In this document: one piece after another, positions 17,788 to 26,913 of the stretch
How the letters are laid out: every line of letters begins with the position of its first letter
Numbering within the stretch: position 1 is the first letter of the stretch
Assembly (NCBI GenBank): GCA_027491355.1
Contig: JAIXWI010000040.1
Coordinates: 1-37,464, forward strand
Reading direction: 5' to 3'
DNA length: 37,464 bases
From: Bacteroidota bacterium
GTDB taxonomy: Bacteria; Bacteroidota; Bacteroidia; UKL13-3
The notes under the pieces: model-generated
What the model saw: only the letters and a program-made list of their open reading frames with translations
What the model was told of the DNA's origin: nothing
The model's database searches: none
Translations under genes and position numbers: made by a program

Positions 17788-19062
17788 CTACTCAACCAAA
17801 AATGGAAAGTTGGCGTAAGCAACCTGATTGTAAGTGTCTTTGATGTATACAAAAAGCCTGTATGGACCGCTGTTGAAAGGAGCTTTCATTTGGAAGTTTG
17901 TTTCGTTTAATTGTTTCAATTTAATTGCAATGGCCTCAGGTTTTAATTCGGCATCACCACCACTTTTGGTATATATGCTCTCAGGAAGCAATTCCCATTT
18001 TACTTCGAAGTTATTCAAGGGCTTATTGGTAACAAGTTGTATGTTTAACTTTTTACCTTTTGGGATGCTACAATTTTCAGAAGGATTGAGCCCATTTAGT
18101 GTAAATGCTTGAATTTGTACAATAGGGTTTTGGGCTTGTTTTCCTGTCCAAATATTTTCAAGTACTTGCACACTCTCTGTTTTGTTGTTGTCTACAAATA
18201 AGCCATACCAAGTTGGAGTTGTTTCTTGTTTTTGACCCCATAAAAAAGCAAAGGAACCCATACATTGCAAGCTGTCTGCAGCTATTTTGTGCAGGTATCT
18301 GTTTCTAAAAACTTTTGCTTTTTCAGTGGATGATTGTTCTATAGGGCTGCCCCAGCTAGTTTTAGGTACTTCCCAGTGCCCGTTTGGCCCCCATTCAGTA
18401 ACTAAGTAAGGCTTTTGCCAACCGTATAATTTAATTTGATCGGGGAGTGTTTCTATATCACCGTATGTATTTACTCCCAGTATGTCAATACTAGGACAAT
18501 GCTTTTGAATCAATTTTACCTCTGCCACATCAATTCCAGCTGTAACAACACATGTTGGATGGTTTGGATCTTCTGTATGAATCATGGCAGCAATTTTTTC
18601 TACAGCTTTCCAAACATCGTAATTGGTATATGCCAAATCTACTTCATTTCCTACACCCCAAAGTAGCAATGCAGGGTGATTTTTATAGGCATTGACAATA
18701 CTTTTAAATTGAGCCAATTGGTCTTCACAGGCCCATGAATCACTGTAATCAAATCCATGTCTTTCAGGAACCATCCAAAGTCCAAGCATGACGGTTAACC
18801 CTCTTTTTTGGGCATCGTCTAAAACTGTTTTTGCATGTTCAGGCCCCCATAAACGAATGGTATTAGCCCCAGTTTGAACAGCTTCATCTAAAAAAACTTC
18901 GCCCCCTACACCTTTTACATAGTATGGTTTATCGGCTCTTGTGAGTTGGTACCCCAATGCAGGCGTATAACGTATAGCTACTTTAATTGGTTGGGCTTGC
19001 ATTGGAAAGTGAATGAACAATACCCAACAAATGACCTGTAAAAGAAGTTTAAACTTATTCAT
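17788..19062 (-). CDS. Clan GH-A glycoside hydrolase, possibly GH158-like endo-beta-1,3-glucanase
   Basis: 424 aa from the ATG at 19062, which overlaps the GH16 stop by 8 nt (ATGAATAA). A TTG at 19089 is less likely. Signal peptide 1-24 (LLLQVICWVLFIHFPMQAQ). A (beta/alpha)8 barrel spans about 25-310: KGVGGEVF, GANTIRLWGPE, LWGVGNEVD with acid/base E140, LVTEWGPNGHW with nucleophile E223, and AFLWGQKQE. Residues about 312-424 form an Ig-like beta domain. This resembles proteins labelled 'GH2 TIM-barrel'. The length, the C-terminal Ig-like domain and the spacing of the two Glu also fit GH158 as I recall it, an endo-beta-1,3-glucanase family. It has no T9SS tail and is probably periplasmic. It is last in the six-gene operon behind GH16. 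Family number is inference; the hydrolase fold is well supported. Confidence 0.8.
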   Translation of the reverse strand: MNKFKLLLQVICWVLFIHFPMQAQPIKVAIRYTPALGYQLTRADKPYYVKGVGGEVFLDEAVQTGANTIRLWGPEHAKTVLDDAQKRGLTVMLGLWMVPERHGFDYSDSWACEDQLAQFKSIVNAYKNHPALLLWGVGNEVDLAYTNYDVWKAVEKIAAMIHTEDPNHPTCVVTAGIDVAEVKLIQKHCPSIDILGVNTYGDIETLPDQIKLYGWQKPYLVTEWGPNGHWEVPKTSWGSPIEQSSTEKAKVFRNRYLHKIAADSLQCMGSFAFLWGQKQETTPTWYGLFVDNNKTESVQVLENIWTGKQAQNPIVQIQAFTLNGLNPSENCSIPKGKKLNIQLVTNKPLNNFEVKWELLPESIYTKSGGDAELKPEAIAIKLKQLNETNFQMKAPFNSGPYRLFVYIKDTYNQVAYANFPFLVE

Positions 19063-20869
19063 GAAGCTTTTGAATTTTTTTGAAAACAATTTGATTTTGC
19101 GTAATTATTTTGAGTAAGTAAAAGCCTTCAGGAATGCTGGCTAACTCATCTACATAATTTTGCTTGTTGCGATTTTCAAAATAAATTTTTCCATCTAATC
19201 CATACATTGAAATTGATTCAACAAATTGTTCGTTTGAAAATGAAAAAATAGTAGAAAACGGATTTGGATATATGGCTAATGGCTGCGTGTATTTTTGAAT
19301 ATCACCTAATGAATTGCTTCCATTGCAGGGCGATAACTCTAGTGCAATATCATCTATGTAATAAACATCTGTACTGTTACTATTGGGGGCAAATAATATT
19401 ACCAATTGGTCTATGTCTTGTGCAGGTGTACTTACATCTGGCTTTAAAATTAAACTGAATGTCAATTCTTCCCAAGCCCTTGTTTTAGTTGTGATGGCTT
19501 GTAACACACTTCTTCTTCCAGAGGGATAGTCTTTGGTAGCTTTGGCTCTGTTTTCAAAGTTTAAATTGATACTAGTGCCAATAGGTGCTGTTGTATACAC
19601 TTTCATTTTCAGCTTTAATGTTCCATTTTCAAAAGGAAGGGTATTGTTAATGGATTTTGCTTGTATATACAACACATCATAAGCAATGTTTCCGTTTCTG
19701 TAATACCTGTTGCAGAACATACTTGAATTCATACTGTCTTTGGATGGGTTTGTAACGGATGCTCTATAAGTTCCTGTACCTCCAACCCAATAAAAATTTC
19801 TTATACTTTCAGCATCATCAATGATGCCATAACAACTATCTGGTTTAACAATGACTGTTTTGTAAAGCGTTTTGCTCTTGCCATCGTAATTAATAGTTAC
19901 ATTGATACTGTCTGTTTGTTGTCCCCAATTCACCTGTACGCTATTGGTACCATTGCCACTTAAAATTGAAGCACTTGTAGGTACTTCCCAACGGTAAGTT
20001 GCACCGTTTAAGTTGGGTACATAAAAAGTACTTTGCCAAGCGTTTTTCATAAGTACGGAGGGTCCTGAAATAATTGTGTTTTCAAGGTTTTGATACACCC
20101 TTACATAATCAACTACAAAATAGGCTGAATCAGGTGTTGTTGCATCTGGATAACCTAAAAAATTACCGCCTACGGCTAAATTAATCAACCAATGAAAGTT
20201 GCGGTCAAAGGGCCAACTAAAATCTTTCACCATAGACCTGTCTTTGCTTGCATACAATACCCCATCAACGTACCACCTGATGCTGTCTTTTGTCCAATCT
20301 AAACTAAATTCATGGAAGCTATCAGTAAAATTACCTTGGCTCAACGTATAGCTAGATGTGGCGTATTTATTATTGGGTGCATATGCTCCATAATGTATGG
20401 TACCATATATGGTTTTTGGCTCTTGACCTTTACCCTCTAACAAATCAATCTCCCCACTCAGTGGCCATGTTCCCCAATAAGCATCAGATGGTAAAAACCA
20501 AACAGCTGGCCAATAGCCTCGGCCTATGGGTAACTTTGCGCTTACTTTTATAGTGCCACATGTAAAATCAAATTTGTTGAGGCTTCTGATTCTTCCCGAG
20601 CTATAGGTTGAATTCCCTGTTTTTTCTTTTTTAGCTTTGATATTTAGGTATCCGTTTTTTACCTCTATTGCTTCTTTTTTGTACCATTCTAGTTCATTGT
20701 TCCCCCATCCGCATAAATTTGGACATCCATCTCCCAATTGTATTTCCCAGTTATTAGAATCGAGCGTATTGCCATTGAATTCATCAGCCCATCTTAAAAA
20801 TGATTGTGCATGAGTTTGCAGACCGCCTCCAATACAAAACAATAGCGCAATTCGAGTGATTAATTTCAT
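19055..20869 (-). CDS. GH16 beta-glucanase (laminarinase type) with CBM-like domain and T9SS tail
   Basis: 604 aa. Signal peptide 1-21. The GH16 domain (about 25-262) contains WADEFNGNTLD, GWGNNELEWY, PAVWFLPSD and the catalytic SGEIDLLEGKG with nucleophile E140 and acid/base E145; the extra residue in EIDLLE is the beta-bulge form typical of beta-1,3-glucanases. Next come an Ig-like unit (about 267-342), a jelly-roll module ending VYYIDDIALEL (about 345-513) and a YPNP-type T9SS type-A sorting domain (about 530-604, YPNPFSTIFSF ... FYLLKI). The enzyme should be secreted and surface-bound, cutting laminarin-like beta-1,3-(1,4)-glucans. Its ATG follows the upstream stop by 1 nt, and its end overlaps the hydrolase gene. 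Confidence 0.93.
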   Translation of the reverse strand: MKLITRIALLFCIGGGLQTHAQSFLRWADEFNGNTLDSNNWEIQLGDGCPNLCGWGNNELEWYKKEAIEVKNGYLNIKAKKEKTGNSTYSSGRIRSLNKFDFTCGTIKVSAKLPIGRGYWPAVWFLPSDAYWGTWPLSGEIDLLEGKGQEPKTIYGTIHYGAYAPNNKYATSSYTLSQGNFTDSFHEFSLDWTKDSIRWYVDGVLYASKDRSMVKDFSWPFDRNFHWLINLAVGGNFLGYPDATTPDSAYFVVDYVRVYQNLENTIISGPSVLMKNAWQSTFYVPNLNGATYRWEVPTSASILSGNGTNSVQVNWGQQTDSINVTINYDGKSKTLYKTVIVKPDSCYGIIDDAESIRNFYWVGGTGTYRASVTNPSKDSMNSSMFCNRYYRNGNIAYDVLYIQAKSINNTLPFENGTLKLKMKVYTTAPIGTSINLNFENRAKATKDYPSGRRSVLQAITTKTRAWEELTFSLILKPDVSTPAQDIDQLVILFAPNSNSTDVYYIDDIALELSPCNGSNSLGDIQKYTQPLAIYPNPFSTIFSFSNEQFVESISMYGLDGKIYFENRNKQNYVDELASIPEGFYLLKIITQNQIVFKKIQKLHE

Positions 20870-20870
20870 G

Positions 20871-22031
20871 TTATTTGTATTTTTTAATTTGGATATTCCC
20901 TAAAAACACTTCTCCATTTTTATTGAATACACAAATCAATTGTTTAAAATATTTGGTCTGAAAATTTACTTTTTCGAATGGGAAAGCCGTCAATGGAATG
21001 TTAAATGTTTCCCAACCTAAAGAGTCTTTTGTGAGGTATTGTTCACTTAAGTTTATAGATGTTTTTTGACCTTTAAATGATTCAAAACCCAATGCAATTG
21101 TATTTGGATTTCCTTTTACGGTTAGTTCCAAGTATAAATTTTGTAAAGAGTCGGCAAAGCTTGTAGCCTCCCAGTTCTCCCAAGTCATGCCAATTTCGTT
21201 GCTAGTAGGATTATTATCAGCGTCGAATTTTTTTACATGAATGCAAGGTTTCCCATTCAACAGAAGTGTAGTATCAACAACAATGGTTCTGTTTGCAAAC
21301 ACTCCAAAACCCCAATAATTGGCTTCATTGCCATCAAATATTGTTACTGGCAAAATACGGGTTATGGTTTCTCCGTATTTATTTTTAATTGTGTTTGTAC
21401 TTTTTTGTCGTATCAGTTCTATGTTATCAATTAAAAAGTCGCCCGAACCCTGTAATTCAATGTTCAAACTTTTGATAAAACTAAAATCACATTTTGTAGA
21501 ATTGTTGTCATTAAAAAGAGACAGCGGTATGGAGACTTTTTGCCAATTCTCATTGATTGGATAAGCACTCAAATGACTTGATTTTAGAACTGCCGCCGCC
21601 TGTTTTCCGTTGTAATCTTCTAATAAAAAAATCAGTGTTGGAATGAAAGCATTGCCTTGTATACTTCTTAGATCAAAACTCAAGCTCCCATTTTCTATCC
21701 ATTCGGATACATCTTTGGCAGCATAGCCGTTCCATCCAATTCCCATACCCAACCATGGGCAATTTTCTGTTTTGTTCCATTGAATGCGTAAACAACTTTT
21801 ACCAGTTTTTGCAAGTGAGTCAAATTTAGAAATGTTTTTGCAATTGGCTTTTTCTAAGCCCCAAATATCAGTGACATTTTCATCAAAAATAGCTTCTGAT
21901 TGGGTTTGGATTGTTTGTTTGTCAGAGTAAGTATTACCCCATTCATCAACCAGTTCTATGGTGTGTACTGAAATGCCACAGTTCCAATAAAACAAGCTTA
22001 ACAATAAACAATATGTAAGCAATTTATTCAT
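20871..22031 (-). CDS. Exported protein with two tandem carbohydrate-binding-like domains
   Basis: 386 aa from the ATG at 22031, which shares its A with the upstream TGA (TGATG). A TTG at 22067 is less likely. N-terminal signal-like segment (LLTYCLLLSLFYWNCGI). C19 is not in a good lipobox, so lipidation is doubtful. Two related jelly-roll units follow. Unit one (about 45-207) has IFDENVTDIWGLEKA, WQKVSIPLSLF and FLIDNIELI. Unit two (about 229-385) has IFDGNEANYWGFGVF, WETFNIPLTAF and VFLGNIQIKKY. The 'W-x-x-IPL' and final 'DNIEL' strands resemble galactose-binding-like/ExoP-type CBMs. No catalytic residues are seen. Position between the lipoprotein and GH16 suggests glucan capture. No family name can be given with confidence. 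Confidence 0.75.
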   Translation of the reverse strand: MNKLLTYCLLLSLFYWNCGISVHTIELVDEWGNTYSDKQTIQTQSEAIFDENVTDIWGLEKANCKNISKFDSLAKTGKSCLRIQWNKTENCPWLGMGIGWNGYAAKDVSEWIENGSLSFDLRSIQGNAFIPTLIFLLEDYNGKQAAAVLKSSHLSAYPINENWQKVSIPLSLFNDNNSTKCDFSFIKSLNIELQGSGDFLIDNIELIRQKSTNTIKNKYGETITRILPVTIFDGNEANYWGFGVFANRTIVVDTTLLLNGKPCIHVKKFDADNNPTSNEIGMTWENWEATSFADSLQNLYLELTVKGNPNTIALGFESFKGQKTSINLSEQYLTKDSLGWETFNIPLTAFPFEKVNFQTKYFKQLICVFNKNGEVFLGNIQIKKYK

Positions 22032-23071
22032 CAAGGTTGGAATGGCACATTGTATGTAAATGAACAAAAATCAATACCTGCTCTGGTATTGCCAGAAGTT
22101 CCTGCTTTTGCAAGCAATAAAAATTGAGTTGCTATAATTCTGTCTGGGTCTTTTTTGCCTGTACGGTCTACATTTCCAAAACCACCAGAGGTGGAAATTT
22201 TTGTTGCGGAATACGGAAAACTGATCAGCTTCCAACCTGTCCAATTGATGGCAATTCTATAATTGTAAGTGCCCTCTTCTGCAGCTTCGTAGATACCGTT
22301 TTTATTGTCATCTTCTTGAAACTCTATGCTCAATTCGGCTTTGTTATCGCCCCATCCGTATACATATGCATTGAAATATATTTTTTCAGGATTTTCAGTG
22401 GCAAAATTGAAGTACAATCCATTTGAATCAGATTGACTGATTTTAGTAGCCAAGTTCATACCACATAAAAATAAACTGGCAGTAGGGCCATGGTTACCTG
22501 CTAAAACATAATACCTACTTTTTTCAGCAGGCGCAATTCCTTGGAAGTTAACTGCAGTACTATTATAACTTTGTTGACCCTCACTAAATGTATTGTAAGG
22601 TCTTTGTGGACTCTCAAAATCATCTATGAGGATGTTTACTTCAGGTGTGGGCCTGATACCAGTAATGGTAATTGTATCTGAATAAAGGGTGTCTTTTAAT
22701 TGACTAAAAAAAAGACGGGCATAACAAGGTTCATTTCTTCTGAAAAATGGTGCAAACGTTATGGTGCCATTCCAATCAATAGGGTTACTGATTAAATCTT
22801 TTTCATTGCCTGTAAACACTTTTTTAGCACCACTATTGATACCAATAATCTCAACTGTCCAATTTGCTCTGATAGAAAGTTTGGCAGTAAAATACAGGCG
22901 TTCGTTTTTAGAGAAATCAACTGTTTTTTGACTTGCTCTCAAAGGACTAATCACCTTAAAATCTCCAAAAATATCTATTAATTCTGGGCCTTCCATGGCT
23001 GCTTCTTTTTTACAGGAAACAATACCCATTATCAAAAACATGCCACACAGAAATTTAAAGTAATTTTTCAT
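22031..23071 (-). CDS. Surface lipoprotein with C-terminal binding-like domain
   Basis: 346 aa from the ATG at 23071, 1 nt after the upstream TAA (TAA-T-ATG). The longer TTG start at 23140 lies within the preceding gene. The lipoprotein signal is FLCGMFLIMGIVSCKKE with lipobox Cys20. The following KKE fits lipoprotein anchoring, while outer-membrane versus surface placement is uncertain. Residues about 30-140 form an Ig-like domain (SIRANWTVEIIG, WNGTITFAPFF). Residues about 147-346 form a beta-sandwich starting ILIDDFESPQRPYN, with an acidic loop DDNKNGIYEAAEEG that looks like a Ca2+ site, and the strand WTGWKLISFPYS. By position this may be the surface glycan-binding lipoprotein of the locus, standing in for SusD/SGBP. 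I do not recognise a named family. Confidence 0.75.
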   Translation of the reverse strand: MKNYFKFLCGMFLIMGIVSCKKEAAMEGPELIDIFGDFKVISPLRASQKTVDFSKNERLYFTAKLSIRANWTVEIIGINSGAKKVFTGNEKDLISNPIDWNGTITFAPFFRRNEPCYARLFFSQLKDTLYSDTITITGIRPTPEVNILIDDFESPQRPYNTFSEGQQSYNSTAVNFQGIAPAEKSRYYVLAGNHGPTASLFLCGMNLATKISQSDSNGLYFNFATENPEKIYFNAYVYGWGDNKAELSIEFQEDDNKNGIYEAAEEGTYNYRIAINWTGWKLISFPYSATKISTSGGFGNVDRTGKKDPDRIIATQFLLLAKAGTSGNTRAGIDFCSFTYNVPFQP

Positions 23072-23072
23072 A

Positions 23073-24794
23073 TTAAAAGAACAGGTTATAAATGACTGCA
23101 AATCGGTGTAAAGTATAGTTTTTTTCAATATCCAAACCATTGTCTCTACTGGCTTGTTGGTATTGAATTTTTAAACAGGTATTGGCTCCAAATTGGTAGT
23201 TTAAACCACCAATGTAGATGCGCTCTTTGAGCTGAGTTTTGTAAGCTGAAAAGAAGTCTATATCGTTTACCGTGTTTCTGTTGGCAATGAATTCATTGCC
23301 TGAAGCACTGAATAAAATAGCAGCTAGTTCAATTGAAAGTTCATCAAACAACACATAGTTCATACCAGCTTTAATGAATTCGGAGTTTAAGTGGATGCCA
23401 TCAATGGTTTTATTTCCAGCTCTGTGCGTTTCTTGTTTTTTGTAACTCAACTCTAAATCAAATTTCTTTTTACCTCCATACAGTTCATTGAGTTGAATTT
23501 TTGCTTGCGCTCTTAATTCGTTGAATTGCCTTAGTTGGGTGGTTCCTTGTCCGGTAATTTCTTGTTCATTCAGGTAACTTACTTTTAACTGTACACAATC
23601 ATGGAATGGGTGTTTCCATGAAACAGATGCGGTTAATCCTTGTCTGTTTGGTGTAGCAATTCCATAGGGCCTGATGTTTTCGTATTGGGGGTCAAAATAG
23701 CTCAATTGAGGATTTAATTGGGTATTTAAAAAGCCAGGGTCAGTCATGATTTCAATCAAACCGGCAGGCCTTGGTATTTCTCTATTGGTATAATACGGAA
23801 ATTGTGCAGCAATTTGGTCCCAATTGATTCTCCTACTTTGGCTTCCCATGCTTCTGAAACTAGTAGTAGTATAATTCATACCCAATTCAACGGAAATTTT
23901 GCGAGTATTGTTTTTTAGTGCAATTGTTCCGTTCATACTGTTTCCTTCGGGTGTTTTAACCTGAGTTTGGTATTCGTTGTAATTAACCAAAGATTTTCCC
24001 ATTTCAATATCTACTCCTAGAAGCCAATTGGCCCATTGGTATTCATCTTTTAAAGTAATTGTGTGCACACTGTTTTTGAAATGGCTATTGCTAAACATTG
24101 CTGTGTTTTGAACATCAAATGTTTGTGCCATATGATAAGCTACCTGTAGGTGGTTCAATGATTTTGTAGCAACGGTAAAACCACTAAAAAGCCTATCAGG
24201 AACACTGAAATAATCGGTCTGTTTGTTTTTGGTAATTAAGCCAGAAACTTTTACCTGGTTAATGTATTTTTTAAAATCAAATGCTATGTTGGCTTGTGCA
24301 CCTTGTTGTCTCCAAGAGTTGTTGCCATAGAACTTATCGTAATGATTAATTTCTTGAAATAACTGCAATGCTTTCACTTGGTTTTCTCCGGCCTCTTCAG
24401 TAAAGTTATACAAGGTTAAGGGGGTCATTTTTGTGTTTAAATCACCCACTTGAAAGGCTATTTTTTTAAAGAGCAATCCCCTTAAATACAATTCTCTTAA
24501 TTGATAATTAATTCCTGCCCCCCAAAATCCGTTTAAGTCATTTTCAACCCTTGTTGTAGCCTTTATTTCAGTATTTTCATTTGGTCTAATATGGAAACCC
24601 AAATCAAACAGCGCATAACCGCTTTGTTGCTTTCTGGGATTGGTTGTGTCTTGCCTCAAAATATTTCCTTCGATGCCGCTGTTAATCATGTTGAACCTGC
24701 CAGCTCCGTAAAAGTCAATTTTCTTTTCCTGAGCAAACACAAGGTTTGTCAGTAGTAGCAAGACAACAAGAATATTTTTAGTTTTTCTGTTCAT
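23073..24794 (-). CDS. Predicted outer-membrane beta-barrel protein
   Basis: 573 aa from the ATG at 24794, 1 nt after the upstream TAA (TAA-C-ATG). Signal peptide NILVVLLLLTNLVFA/QE. The rest is alternating amphipathic strands with aromatic girdles (ELYLRGLLFKKIAFQVGD, LLGVDIEMGKSLV, KISVELGMNYTT, LTASVSWKHPF, AGMNYVLFDELSIEL, RIYIGGLNYQFG) and ends HRFAVIYNLFF with the C-terminal Phe of barrel proteins. There is no plug, TonB box or CarboxypepD-like domain, so it is not SusC. It may form a glycan or oligosaccharide channel or act in assembly of the secreted GH16. Family unknown. Confidence 0.75.
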   Translation of the reverse strand: MNRKTKNILVVLLLLTNLVFAQEKKIDFYGAGRFNMINSGIEGNILRQDTTNPRKQQSGYALFDLGFHIRPNENTEIKATTRVENDLNGFWGAGINYQLRELYLRGLLFKKIAFQVGDLNTKMTPLTLYNFTEEAGENQVKALQLFQEINHYDKFYGNNSWRQQGAQANIAFDFKKYINQVKVSGLITKNKQTDYFSVPDRLFSGFTVATKSLNHLQVAYHMAQTFDVQNTAMFSNSHFKNSVHTITLKDEYQWANWLLGVDIEMGKSLVNYNEYQTQVKTPEGNSMNGTIALKNNTRKISVELGMNYTTTSFRSMGSQSRRINWDQIAAQFPYYTNREIPRPAGLIEIMTDPGFLNTQLNPQLSYFDPQYENIRPYGIATPNRQGLTASVSWKHPFHDCVQLKVSYLNEQEITGQGTTQLRQFNELRAQAKIQLNELYGGKKKFDLELSYKKQETHRAGNKTIDGIHLNSEFIKAGMNYVLFDELSIELAAILFSASGNEFIANRNTVNDIDFFSAYKTQLKERIYIGGLNYQFGANTCLKIQYQQASRDNGLDIEKNYTLHRFAVIYNLFF

Positions 24795-24795
24795 G

Positions 24796-26790
24796 TTAGA
24801 AAAATAATTTAAGTTCAATGCTCGACTCTGTTCCTTCAATATGGTCTTTGGTAAAACTTTGGTCCTTTTGACTGAATATGCGGTGCCTCATGTACATATT
24901 CATGTTGTCATTCAGTTTGATGTCTAAACCTAAACCATACATTGTTGACTGTTGGTTGACTGGATTGTTCAACACACTTCCAAGTTTACCGTCGTTGTTG
25001 TCGCCTTTGTTCATTTGGTTGTTGCCAACAATTCGTTCGTAACCAAAACTAGTAATCAAACCAACCCCATTTTTAATTTGAAAAATACCATCCAATTCAT
25101 GGTAATGTGTTTGTAGGTAAGCCCTTTTGTTCAATATCGGAATCACTGATAAAAAATTTTGAGCTGAACCGAACGAACCAACGTACAATAAATACCCGGG
25201 TATTCTACCCAATTGAAACCTTTGTTTGAGTTGAATTTGAAGCATGTTATAACCTGTTAATCCCTTGGTCATTCCGTTTGCGTTTGTATCGGTAATTTGA
25301 ACAGTTTGAGAGAAACCTCTGAAATATGAAGTCCAATTGTTGTATGCGCCAATATTGGTGGTAAAGGGTGCAAATCTTGAAAATGGCAAAGCATTGATTT
25401 TATGGCCGAATGCCAATTCATTGCCTATTTGTTCTATTTCTTGGCTAAGCATATTCCCAAAGTTGAATTTAGTGTTGCTTCCTAAATTGATCCAACTGTT
25501 TAAACTCAGTCCTTTTCTGTTATTACTAACCTGCCCTACATCTGTAATGGATCCTGAGAAATTACTGATACCACCACTGTTGGCTGTTACAGCTCCTCCT
25601 TGTTCAAGCGCACTGCTACTTAATACTGTTGTATTGCTACTTAAGAAGTTGCCGTAGTAGTTCACAAAATTTGGACTTAGATAAAAGGCCTCCAATTCAA
25701 CAGGAACCATGAGCCATTTTTTAGGAGTTTTGATTTTTAAGCGAATGGCATTGCCCCAGCCTTTTTTTTGTATTTCAGAATAGAGTTGTCCTCTTCCCAA
25801 TTCGGCTGCTATTTCTAAGCCATCTTTTTCATAATCATAAGAAAAGGTTTGAAGTTGAATGCCTGCTTCTTCTTTTGCCATTGAATCGGGGTATACTTTA
25901 TAATCCATAAATTGTAAACCCAATACGTGGTTGTTTAATTTTTTTCGCAAACGGCCACCAAGTGTATATGATGGAATTTTACTACCTATGATTGCTTGTG
26001 CGGGTGTTGTGCCGTACAACAACCTAAACGATAAGTTGCCCGGAATATCGCTACCATCAACTAACAAACCTTTGAAAGGCTGCATGCCAAATCGCATGTC
26101 TCTGCTAATGTTGCCGTATTCAAAATAATTAGATGCGCGCTCATGGGCTATGGCATTTCCTTCCCAAGGCCACCTTTCAAAAAGACTGAATCTTTGGTAA
26201 CCAATGAAACTACTAAATACCATCCCACTCATGTCTATCCAGTTGATACCCCCCATGTGTGCCGTGTATTTTCCATAAGCAGTCTGAAAACTACCTGTCA
26301 GGTTAATACCTAAGTTTAAATTGATATTGCTGCTACCAGGTTGACCTGAAAAATTGTGATAGAGTGCATAATCCATTCCAACATAAGTTTTAGAAGTTGC
26401 CTGTACGCCAATGTTCATGAGCATCAAGGGTGGATCGCGGTATACATCACCTGTGCCTAAAATATAGGCAGGAGCATTGGCATAAGGATTACCGGGAATT
26501 ACAGTAAATGCCTCCTTTAAGTTCCTATTGATACCAAAAAAACGGTAATAGCCATTTATTTGTATTTTTTTTAAGGGCATACCCTTGAAAGGACTTGAGG
26601 CAATGGGGCCTTGCAGCTCCAAAGAATCTTGGACCTGTGCATTTACATTGATGCTGATTGAAATAACAATCAAGTAAATAATGAAGGCGAATTTGATGAA
26701 TGGCTTTTTCAGAAGCTGATATTTTTTAATTCGAAAAACAATTTCGGAGCAATTTGTCAAATTCTTACACTTTTTTGCCCCAACTTGCAT
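24796..26790 (-). CDS. Predicted outer-membrane beta-barrel protein, first gene of the operon
   Basis: 664 aa from the ATG at 26790. The hydrophobic signal core (FAFIIYLIVISISINVNA/QV) begins only at about residue 33, so the n-region is unusually long. A shorter non-ATG start could exist but none is clear. Barrel strands are visible throughout (IQINGYYRFFGINR, KTYVGMDYALYHNFSG, LNLGINLTGSFQTAYG, YTLGGRLRKKLNNHVLGLQF, MYGLGLDIKLNDNMNMYMRH), ending SSIELKLFF. Loops contain Gly/Ser/Asn runs. No TonB box, plug or enzyme motif. It heads the six-gene unit and is divergent from the regulator, so its promoter is in 26791-26913. Its function is probably outer-membrane transport; this is inference. Confidence 0.75.
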   Translation of the reverse strand: MQVGAKKCKNLTNCSEIVFRIKKYQLLKKPFIKFAFIIYLIVISISINVNAQVQDSLELQGPIASSPFKGMPLKKIQINGYYRFFGINRNLKEAFTVIPGNPYANAPAYILGTGDVYRDPPLMLMNIGVQATSKTYVGMDYALYHNFSGQPGSSNINLNLGINLTGSFQTAYGKYTAHMGGINWIDMSGMVFSSFIGYQRFSLFERWPWEGNAIAHERASNYFEYGNISRDMRFGMQPFKGLLVDGSDIPGNLSFRLLYGTTPAQAIIGSKIPSYTLGGRLRKKLNNHVLGLQFMDYKVYPDSMAKEEAGIQLQTFSYDYEKDGLEIAAELGRGQLYSEIQKKGWGNAIRLKIKTPKKWLMVPVELEAFYLSPNFVNYYGNFLSSNTTVLSSSALEQGGAVTANSGGISNFSGSITDVGQVSNNRKGLSLNSWINLGSNTKFNFGNMLSQEIEQIGNELAFGHKINALPFSRFAPFTTNIGAYNNWTSYFRGFSQTVQITDTNANGMTKGLTGYNMLQIQLKQRFQLGRIPGYLLYVGSFGSAQNFLSVIPILNKRAYLQTHYHELDGIFQIKNGVGLITSFGYERIVGNNQMNKGDNNDGKLGSVLNNPVNQQSTMYGLGLDIKLNDNMNMYMRHRIFSQKDQSFTKDHIEGTESSIELKLFF

Positions 26791-26913
26791 ACTACACAGA
26801 TTATGTACCTACATCATTGGTACTACAAAAAAAATCAAGTTGCTGAAAATAAAAAGCTTAAACCTGATAATAAAATGTATATTACAATCCAATTCTTATA
26901 AAATTCAATAGGG

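Noticed and set aside
17768-17795. Terminator hairpin between TlpA-like gene and GH-A hydrolase
   Set aside because: An 8-bp stem (TTGGGTAG/CTACTCAA) with one G-U pair and a 12-nt loop exists, but there is no T-tract after it on either strand.
24796-26790. SusC/TonB-dependent transporter
   Set aside because: Too short (664 aa), no plug domain, no TonB box and no SusD partner next to it.
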